Source: Zeugodacus cucurbitae (lineage: Eukaryota; Arthropoda; Insecta; Diptera; Tephritidae). From it: 64,000 bases of DNA. The notes beneath the pieces are model-generated. The model did not search any database and was not told the origin of the DNA. It saw nothing but the letters and a program-made list of their open reading frames with translations. The stretch is taken from NCBI RefSeq assembly GCF_028554725.1, contig NC_071671.1, positions 13,949,501 to 14,013,500 on the forward strand, in the 5' to 3' direction. Positions 55,132-64,000 of this stretch are shown piece after piece; the stretch's first letter is position 1, and each line of letters opens with the position of its first letter. The translations under genes and the position numbers were made by a program.

Positions 55132-58100
55132 GTTAGGCTGTTAAAACTTAATTGGTTCAATCAACTCATATTGTACATATATAGGAAATGTAGGAGCTTC
55201 AAAAACAATCGAGAATATTGAGAGTAGCTCACTGATTAGTAGTCTGCTCCATCAAGAAATTAATGATTTTTGTAGGCTTTTTATAGCGCTCCGTAACTGA
55301 GTCAATTAGTCAATTGAGTCAATCGCAGTAAAGTTCAGACCATTAAATCATTCAATACTCGTAAAAGAAGAAAAGTACAAAAGTTCAGCAAATAGAATAC
55401 AAAGCTTTCGCAACCCAAAACGCAAACTCACTGCTACTAGTTAACGAAATACCAGTAAATAAATAACTATTTATCGGTTTTCCATTACCATTCCCCTCAT
55501 CAAAACTTTTCCCCTGCAACACTCATTCCCACCCGCACTTTGATATTCATTAAACGATTTGACAGCTACGATTGACGTATATAAATTGCACCGTGACAAC
55601 TGATTGAGCAGTAAAAGTGCAAAATAGTGTATATAGGATATTGGCGTTAATTTTTTCCCCATATTACTGTTATTTAGTTTGTCACTTTTTTTTATCTTGT
55701 CCTCTGGCATATTTAATTGCTTAGATTATCGTTGCGCTGAGATTGTTGATGATGCGCGCTTTGTCATATTTAGTTGTGTCCGAGTGGGTCGGATATGGAC
55801 CGAGAGAGTGAGTGAGAGTGCGACAATAATGGCAAAGCATGGGTGTTGTTGTAGTGATAATTAACTGGAATGAGAATGTTTTTAATTAACATATAAGTGA
55901 CTAAATAAATAAGTGAACGCGTTCGATAGGTAGAACGAGGTGATAATATTTGTGGAATGAGGAGATTAATATGGGAATGAATGGCAAATAATGCAAAATT
56001 GTAAAAAAAAAAATTAATAAAGATAACAGTAAATATAAAAGTGAAATATGGTGTTGCGGTTAATGAGGTAAAGCGAATATGGGAAATATTTTTAATTCTA
56101 TGAAAATATGTCAGTTATCTGTTTTAGAGAAGAAATATTTGTTCAAGCAAGTATTGAAAAATATCTTCGACAAATTTTTCACAGATTGATTTTGTTTTAG
56201 ATAGATATTAGATAAATAGCTCAAGGTATTAGATACATAATATATCATGAATTGAATTCAATATTCTCTATAAATAAATTTCAACAAGTATTTTTTTATT
56301 GTAATATTTCAATATATTTGTGTTAAATTTTATCCAGGTGGCAACCATATTCAAAAGTTATATTATTTTGTAAGAGTTCGAATGCATCCACAGTCTTTGT
56401 ATTCAGTCGCGAGGTACGAACTGAGATAGCGCTGGGCAAAAAGAGAAGCAGCACGTTCGTTACCGAAAAACTAACGACGCCAATTGAAAGTGAAAAATGG
56501 GAATGATTATTAAAAAAGGGGAATAGAAATGGAAAACAAACATTTCGTAAGATTTGGCTTTTCAGGTCAGTATGACATACTAACTTTTAAACTTTTGCTG
56601 TTGTTCGAAAAAAGCTATAAATCTGTCACCAATTAAGCTACCAAAGCTCAATTTTGAAACAAAATGCTTTAGAGTTATTTCAGATACTGACTAAGGTTCA
56701 AGATATCAAGACGAATCTGTTTCCGCAAAAGTTTCACAATTCATAGAAATGTTGTAACTATAATTAATGCTGCTCTAGGGCAATAATAGCCTTTTTACAC
56801 ATCCAAATTAATTGATCAATTGAAATTTTGATTGAGAAACTAATTTTGTCTCTTCACACTGGACTACTCGATAATTGATCAACTTTTATACATTTTTGTT
56901 TTTCCTTTTCATAAGAAGTTGGTAAGTTTCATCAGCTGATTGCTATTTTAGCAGCGATATCTACTGTCGTGTAGCGTGAACATCAACTCGCAAACAAAGA
57001 ACGTATATATAATTACAAATACGGTCTTTTTCGCAGAGTTGCATTTCATTTTCTAGTCGATTAAAATTAATTTCAAAATTAATGGAGATTTTTATTTTGT
57101 CTGGTAAATCGATCTTAATAAGCGTTTTAATCGAGCAGAGGCTGGTTAATTAATCAATTCCTGTGTGAAAAGGCTATAAGGATATTACATCAAAAACAAA
57201 ATAAAAAGGAAGAAGTGGTTGACCTCCAACAATAACCGTAGTACAGATGGAAATTAGATATATATGAAGAGAATAGCGAATAGTTAGTAATAAACGGGTT
57301 TGACACTGCCAGAAATAATTCATAATTAAATTGTTGACAATCTTTTAACTGGACAATTAAGACTACTCGAACATGATTTAATTAGTGTACAATTAGTTAG
57401 TCATTAAAGGAGGGCATTCATGTAAATTTAATGTCAGTTAAATACTAATTGTGTAATTAGTAAATTCAGCAGGGAAAATTAACTAGGGATTAATTTACTA
57501 AACTAGCATTCCAAGTCACTTAATTTAGTCAATTATTAAATTAAGACAATTAACAAAAATAATTGGTATATTGACTTAATTAAGAATTTTGTAAAACAAT
57601 TACGAAATTATCCTAAATTTCTCTAATCGTTTTAAAGGATTTTTTTTAAACAAACATCAAATTTTTAAATTAAATTTAGTAATAATAAATATTAAAATTT
57701 GTTTTCAGTGTATGAAAAAATTGCACCTTTTTGTTTTACCTTTTTACAAACTTTCAAATCATTGGCATATGCGTTTGCGTACAATGCTTAGATACTTACA
57801 GTGAATAAGCATTTGATTTAAATGAAAAAAGTCAACAGACAAACAAACCGGTTATTGGCGGTCAACCACGGGAAGCGAAACCAAATACACCTAGATATGT
57901 ACTTATATAAACCCGCATGCAAACTTAAGAAAGTAAAAAAATTACAAAGAGCTATGTTAAGAATCGCCATCTGTTGATTAGTACTTGCACTTACAGATAT
58001 ACAGACACTTTCCTATATGTACTTATATACTTAGACATGCAGCTATAATAATTGCCATTTATTCTTCTCTACGCTTTTTTTGTTGCTATAATTCTGGGTT

Positions 58101-61100
58101 ACGCTATGCTGTGCTATGCAGAACGTACTTACATAGACTTTTTGTTCTATTGGTGTGGTCAACAAACTCAATTGCAGTCAAGTGCAATGGCTAATAGCTA
58201 ATGGCTAATACACATGGTTAGTTTAGTTGGTGAACAAACTGAAATTAACCGAAGCGCAACCGAGAACACGACAAACAAAAAACATGAGCTGCATTGGAAA
58301 CTGGAAAATCTATTCGACTGACAAGCGTGGCGTGGAGACATGTTACAGAAGTGTTGCAACAAACAGCTGAAAAGGTATTTATTTTTTCTGTTGTTGTTCA
58401 GTTTCAGTTTTTTCTAACTTCCCTGAGGTGTTGCGCGTAAATGTTTGCAGGAAGATCATTGAAGCGGCTGTCAGGTAAAACCACAAAGGCGAATTGAATG
58501 GCGAGGCTAAACTGATCAACCGATAGCCGGACATAATTGTACGAAGAGCATCGTAGAGGTTGCTCGGTGTAGGGTGTGTTGTTGGCCTCAGAGTACCTTA
58601 GTGCACACCAATGCTTTTCTTCTGCCGCTGGGCATGTCATGTGCACTGATCGGCAAAGCGGAAAATCAGCGATATAATGTTATTACTTAATATAGACAAA
58701 GGCTATAACAGGGCAAATAAATGGAAAGACAAAGCAATAATATAAATAAATAAGGACGGCCTTAATGCAATGAAACTCCATTTGTGAGGAAGGGATATGG
58801 GTGCTCGTGGAAGTTGTGGATAATAATACTAAGATATCTCCAATCTAATGTTATGTAAAAATAAGGAAAAAAACATTAAACGATGAAAGAAAAGGGAAAG
58901 TAGAATGCTTTGCTTCATTCACAAATCTATTGTCAATACTATACTCATACAACTCATTGAGTACTTCTAATAATAACTACTTGTAATCTAAACATTTATA
59001 AGTGCTCTAGCTCTCTGTTTGATTGGCTTTTATTTTCCCAAAAATTGGCGAATCGATAACAACCATAAAATCAGTATTAATTAGTCACACCTATTAGTAA
59101 TATGTTCCGCTTACGGAAGTACTCCAAAGTGATGTGCAGATATGCCATAAGTTCAAATTACTGCTTTTACCGAAAACATGTTTCCATAGAATATTATTAT
59201 TTAGAGATGTGACGGTGAGTCTGATAAAGTTTTTGTTTTTCGGTGTTTGTTTACCAAATTGATTTACCATTCAACGTTTGACACGTTCGGTGATAAGCGA
59301 AGTGTTGGTATTAATTGACGTAATATATGCGTATTTTATAGATAAAGTACTGTATTTATACCCGGTAGGAAATTTTTGGGAAAAAATACTTAATACCGTT
59401 GGAAAATATGTTGCCGTCGCTTATGAACCACTGATTTGTAATCGTTCTTTATTCAAAAAGAAATACATTATTGGAGGTAATTTGTTCTTAAATTGAGTCA
59501 ACATATTTAGTATTCACACACAATTCAATTTTGCACAGTTCTCAAATTCTGAGATTGAAAACACCTAAGATCATGCTGCAAAATGCTATTTAGTTGAAGC
59601 AATCAAGTAAGCACGCTTAGTTTAACTACTCTATTATATGGTATATAATTTCTGATATTATCCTAATTATTGCTTAATTAGTGGTCTGTGTGAACAAGAT
59701 TACCAATTTTAGTATTGCAGAATTATTATTTTTAGAAAAATTTCCGATTTTGTCCTAAAAAGTCTGTCAATACTTCATGTGTTCTAATATAAAATATATA
59801 ATATTTCCTAATGGGGCCTAAAAAGTTGTTTGTGTACATATTACCATATGTTCAAATACCGGAAATTTTAAAGTTAAAAATTTAAAGACTAGAAGCAGTA
59901 ATAATGTTTTTTTTTTCACTTTTCAACTGAAAAACTTGAGTTAATTAGAAGGAACATTATGTAATTTATGTATGATATCGGATCATAGATTGTACAGAGA
60001 TATGAGAATAGTATGATAATTGTTTCGGAAAAGGCTGGAAGAATTGAAAATAATTGACAGTTTATAAAATTAGAGAGTTAGCGAAGGCTTTTATATTTCC
60101 TATGGATTAAATCATGGTTAGATTAAATTAAAATCCAAACGCGAGAATATTGTCCATAAGAACGTTGAAAAGTTCCTAGCACCGAGATTTAGAAGCAAAG
60201 GCCAAACTCAATTTTCTCTGTACCAAAATTTGAATATCTGCTCCGACTCAAATGCTTACTGATTTTCTGAAAATCAGAGCGGAAAAAGTTCAAAATTTAA
60301 AGAAAAATCACAGCAGAGAGCATAATATAATTAAAATTTCATTGAATCAATTAAAATTATTGAATGGTTATAAAAAAATACATTAAAACATGAAAAAGCG
60401 CTCTGATATCATAAAACAGTTATAATTGCATGATTAATGTGCATGAAAATGCATTCAATAAATAAGTACACCATAAAGTGGAAAAAATATGGAAAAAAAG
60501 TAAACAATTCAAATAATAAAAAAAATTTAAATACCGAAATCAAATGAATGGCACAGTTTTATAAAAAAGCGAACTCCAACCAAAAAATGATCAATTATAT
60601 TGAGTTTATTATGTTGCAATATTAACACCAATGTCACTTGCCACTCATCTTTTAAATAACCGTATACATAATGAAGAGTAATTGTGAAACATTTCCAATA
60701 AAAAAGTACCTTTATTAAATTATGCAACAACAGCCTTAAAAGGTGCTTAAGAGTGTAATTAGTGGACTGACGGCGACAGCTAAGGATAAAAATATGGTTG
60801 ATGTAAAAGGCTGACCAGCATAATTGGAATGTAAGTTATGTATTTAATTATTGTTTGGCGCTCTGAAATGCGACAAACCGCAAATAATTATACAAATAAA
60901 TTACCAGATAACCAGAAGTTGATAATGAGGATTTTAAATTCACGCAATACAATTAATGTGTTCAGTTTTAAGGTAATTTAAAAATACAAAAGTGTTAAGC
61001 ATTAATTGATTTATAAAGTCAAAGTTTTATCACAGATCTAACATTGGGCGCTACTAAGATACAATTCCATTCCATCATACCTACATACAATCCCAATATG

Positions 61101-62789
61101 GAACAAACTTTTGAGTTGTGTTACGAATAAAACAATACTCAGAAACACCATTTTATCTAATCAATTTCATTAATTCCTTAAACCAGTAGATCTCTCGTGA
61201 ATGGTCGTGTTTACATTTGTTCAGTTTGGATGGCATCAATGGCACATCTTTTGGGACTATTGATCGGAGAAAGTAAGTTGATGACACTAACTTTTACGAT
61301 TTTCAATTGAATAGAAATCCATACTTTTAAATTTAACTGGAAATAAGTGCAGAAAGCTATCATGAACTTTCAATATTTCGCTTGTTGTCCCCTTAACAAC
61401 ACAGTTCTTTACGAATTATTTTATGCACACATTGCTTTTTTTTCGGCGGTTTTGTGTTTTTACACGGTCAGTGGGTGCATAAATATTTATGGTTGTGAGC
61501 ATTAAGTGCTCAACTGATGGCCATGTCGTTGCCTTGTTTTGCTTAAAATTGCGATTTGCGATGAGCAACCCGTTGATACTTTATGCTTTGCGGTGATGAA
61601 CAGGCAACAAATAATTAACATATTTTATTATAATTATTGTTGGTATTGTTTTGTGCTGTGCGTGTCTGGTGCTGTCGGAACATTGATTACAGACGGTATT
61701 AATGAAATGCGCTGCTATAAGGCAGCAGCAATAAAGTCAGGCTTAGCTGAGAGATATACATACATAAAGACAAATATATGTATGTATACATTGTATTTTT
61801 CTTAATATATATTTTATATTTACACTGTTGAGGCTGATGAATTGATTAATTATACGCACATCGTTAATTATGCATGAATTGGCATGCACACTAGCTCCAT
61901 TTTGTGTGTATGTGGGTGCCCTTTGCTATGATTTGCCCCTATTTATCTAAGTTCAGCCACTCATTTAGACTACAGACTAAATGAAAATACGTGTAGTACA
62001 AATAGTGTCAGTGACAACAACTACAACAACATGCAACATTTCCTCTGCATAAATCACTGCTTTGCATGAAATTGTGGGGCAGCAACAGCAGAATGGTTCG
62101 TGGCATGCTTCGATTGACATTGCTACCACCAAGTGTTAATACATTGGCGCTGCTCTAAATTAAGTTCAAAAACAACAACAATAACAATAACAACATTGTC
62201 GCACATAATTAATGAGTACGAGTATATTGCAGGTGGGAATCCTTTTCACAGTAAGCTAAGTCTATATGTATGTGTGTGTACACAGTGCGAGCTCAAGGAC
62301 ACACGCTTCAGTGATTAATTTGAATCGGACTGTGTATTTCCTAAGCATCGATCGATGGCACGGCCGGAAAATTAAACAAATTTATTTCATTGGAATATAA
62401 TTCTTTTGTAGAAATGCTAATGAGTATTTATACAATATTTGGTGAATATTAATTTCGCAGTCCTTTGTAGGTGAGCTGTAAAAATTATGTTTGGAAATTC
62501 GAAGCAAAACTAAAATGCACCTCGCTGATTATGCTAACCAGGGAATCTGATTACTGCGTCAGTGGCAATAAAAATTGGAACTATATACATAGTTAGTTGT
62601 AAGCTTGTAACCGTTCTTGAAGAAATGTTCAGGCTATAAACGGAAAATGTAGTCAATAAAGCAGGGAATATTTTGGATAATATTATAAAATAAAATAATA
62701 ATATATATAAAAAATATGTAACTATATAATAGAAATAAACCAACATATAAACAACTTTAAACTAATCTCACATCCTTGGAAGACCCACT
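55132..62789. other. Intergenic flank without a recognised gene
   Basis: AT-rich DNA upstream of Pgant. Apart from a family B MITE (56789-57175) it holds only short random ORFs (up to 88 codons). Bases 57300-57700 are dominated by AATTAA-like words. No conserved protein or RNA gene was seen. Confidence 0.55.
56789..57175. mobile_element. MITE family B copy 5 (best preserved)
   Basis: 387 bp. Inverted ends AGCCTTTTTACACA (56789-56802) and TGTGTGAAAAGGCT (57162-57175), with subterminal AATTAATTGATCAATT and GGTTAATTAATCAATT. It is non-coding. A target duplication could not be fixed with confidence, so the superfamily is open. Confidence 0.85.
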
Positions 62790-63523
62790 CGAATCAAAAA
62801 CCTGTTAAGATATTATAGAATTTCAAATTAAGTGTTTGGGTTGAAAGGGCCGGTGTGACTCAACTACTGTATTATATTGAGAAACGGTGCTAGGAACTGA
62901 AAATTGTTAAAATCGGATAATAACCATGCCCACATCACATACAAAAGTTAGGTTGAAAATTACTAAAAGTGCGTTAACTCACTAACGAAAAACGTCAGAA
63001 ACACTAAATTTTATGGAAGAAATGGCAGAGAGAAGATGCAGTCTGATTTTTTTACAAAATGGAAAATGGGCGTGGGGTCGCCCACTTATGGGTCAAAACC
63101 CATACCTCAGGAACTACGCGACAAATTTCAATGAAATGTATAATATTTTCTTGACACCCACACATATCAAAAGTGCATGAAAACGGCTCACAACCACGAC
63201 AACTTCCCATATAACTCAAATTTGAATTCCATCTAATTCCATCACTTTATAATATATACATAAGGAACCAATGAAGATAGCGGAATAAAACTTTGCACTA
63301 ATACTGAAAATGATCTGTAGCATCACTTGTGAAAAAACTGTCGAAATCGGTTCAGGAATTACCTCAGCCCTCATACCCTATATGTGATGATTTTCGCTAT
63401 TGGACTTTATGCCGTATATGTGGGTCAAAATGTGTGTTATCTTAATAAAAATATAGCAATAAATTGCGAGAGTATAAAATGTTCGGTTGCACCCGAAATT
63501 ACCCTTTCCTTACTTGTTTAAAA
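62790..63523 (+). repeat. GTTCGGTT-type dispersed repeat, long copy
   Basis: Over 700 bp similar to the split copy at 50690-52312, ending GCGAGAGTATAAAATG, TTCGGTTGCACCCGAA and CCTTTCCTTACTTGTTT. Non-coding. Its last 120 bp are inverted against 63586-63690. Confidence 0.8.
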
Positions 63524-63585
63524 GTATACTTATGAGGAAAGTGATATGTTTCAAAATACTCATTTAAAAGAAGATATAGTAGAAC

Positions 63586-63690
63586 AAGTAAGGAAGGGCT
63601 AAGTTTGGGTGTAACCGAACATTTTATACTCTCGCAATTTATTTATTTAACTTTATTTATATTAATAATATACAATTTGACCCACATATA
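63586..63690 (-). repeat. GTTCGGTT-type dispersed repeat, inverted copy interrupted by LINE
   Basis: AACAAGTAAGGAAGGGCTAA followed by the reverse complement of the terminus at 63405-63523, including ACATTTTATACTCTCGC and TTTGACCCACATATA. The similarity stops where LINE copy 2 with its AT tail begins, so the LINE probably inserted into this repeat. Confidence 0.8.
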
Positions 63691-64000
63691 TATATATATA
63701 TTTGGCGTAGGAACCGCTTTAAGCGATTATAGCCGAATCCACCAGAGCGCGCCACTCATTCCTCCTTTTTGCTTTTTGGCGCCAACTGGAAACACCAAGT
63801 GAAGCCAGGTCACTTTGCACTTGGTCTTTCCACCGGAGTGGAGGTCGTCCTCTTCCGCGGCTTCCTCCAGCGGGTACTGCATCGAATACTTTCAGAGCTG
63901 GAGTGTTTTCTTCCATCCGTACAACATGACCTAGCCAGCGTAGCCGCTGTCTTTTTATTCGCTGAACTATGTCAATGTCGTCGTATAAATCGTACAGCTC
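63690..64000 (-). mobile_element. LINE copy 2, 3' end, continues beyond window
   Basis: Same family as copy 1: the body ends at 63702 with CGCCAA (minus strand), followed by an ATATAT tail (63690-63701). Similarity to copy 1 is high through the coding part, and this copy lacks the single-base loss seen there. Confidence 0.88.
63719..64000 (-). CDS. LINE reverse transcriptase C-terminal part, open to window edge
   Basis: The minus-strand frame is open from base 64000 to TAA at 63719, about 93 codons. It reads [20 protein letters not shown], then [37 protein letters not shown] and ends DSAIIA. This is the conserved tail after the RT domain in this LINE family, ending in a basic, Gly/Arg-rich segment and Trp-rich motifs. 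The catalytic region lies to the right of the window, so intactness of the whole element is unknown. Confidence 0.85.
   Translation of the reverse strand, partial: ELYDLYDDIDIVQRIKRQRLRWLGHVVRMEENTPALKVFDAVPAGGSRGRGRPPLRWKDQVQSDLASLGVSSWRQKAKRRNEWRALVDSAIIA

Overview
The window is AT-rich, intron-dominated DNA of a higher fly. Protein sequence style, GT-AG introns and the repeat families point to a tephritid fruit fly (Bactrocera/Zeugodacus/Ceratitis group); the family is an inference, the dipteran origin is well supported by the two genes. Exonic sequence makes up about 5% of the window; the rest is introns, flank and decayed transposons.

Two real genes are visible. (1) A polypeptide N-acetylgalactosaminyltransferase gene (Pgant, best matching the Pgant5/T1-like group) runs on the minus strand. 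Seven coding exons could be joined with consistent splice sites and phases: 53372-52820, 41482-41287, 40593-40424, 40161-39997, 35883-35690, 4472-4254 and 455-313. They encode 546 residues plus two bases: type II anchor, Gly-rich stem and almost the whole catalytic domain. The C-terminal lectin domain must lie beyond base 1. (2) A complete imaginal disc growth factor gene (Idgf, closest to Idgf4 by eye), three exons on the plus strand at 25920-28292, sits entirely inside the 31-kb fifth intron of the Pgant gene, on the opposite strand. It has its own Inr+DPE core promoter at 25783-25816 and a poly(A) signal at 28611.

Mobile DNA by region: an internally deleted mariner-type element (11568-12454) nested in an older TA-flanked MITE (11375-12772); a 58-bp-arm foldback (16883-17049); a decayed Helitron with both canonical ends (23000-24476, minus) just upstream of Idgf; two TTAA-flanked MITEs placed back to back and sharing one TTAA (38107-39377); a related foldback region starting with a run of 16 G (49918-50460); two minus-strand copies of one LINE family (45438-46990, frameshifted through its YADD box; 63702-64000, 3' part, open to the window edge); a MITE family with ends resembling AGCCTTTTCGCACAG in at least five copies; and a dispersed repeat ending in a GTTCGGTTGCACCCGAA-like block in at least five copies.

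The region upstream of the Pgant start codon (53373-63689) holds no gene I can support. I found no rRNA, tRNA, CRISPR or prokaryotic-type systems, and no convincing undescribed protein system. The most distinctive structures are the nested gene arrangement, the foldbacks and the transposon nesting.
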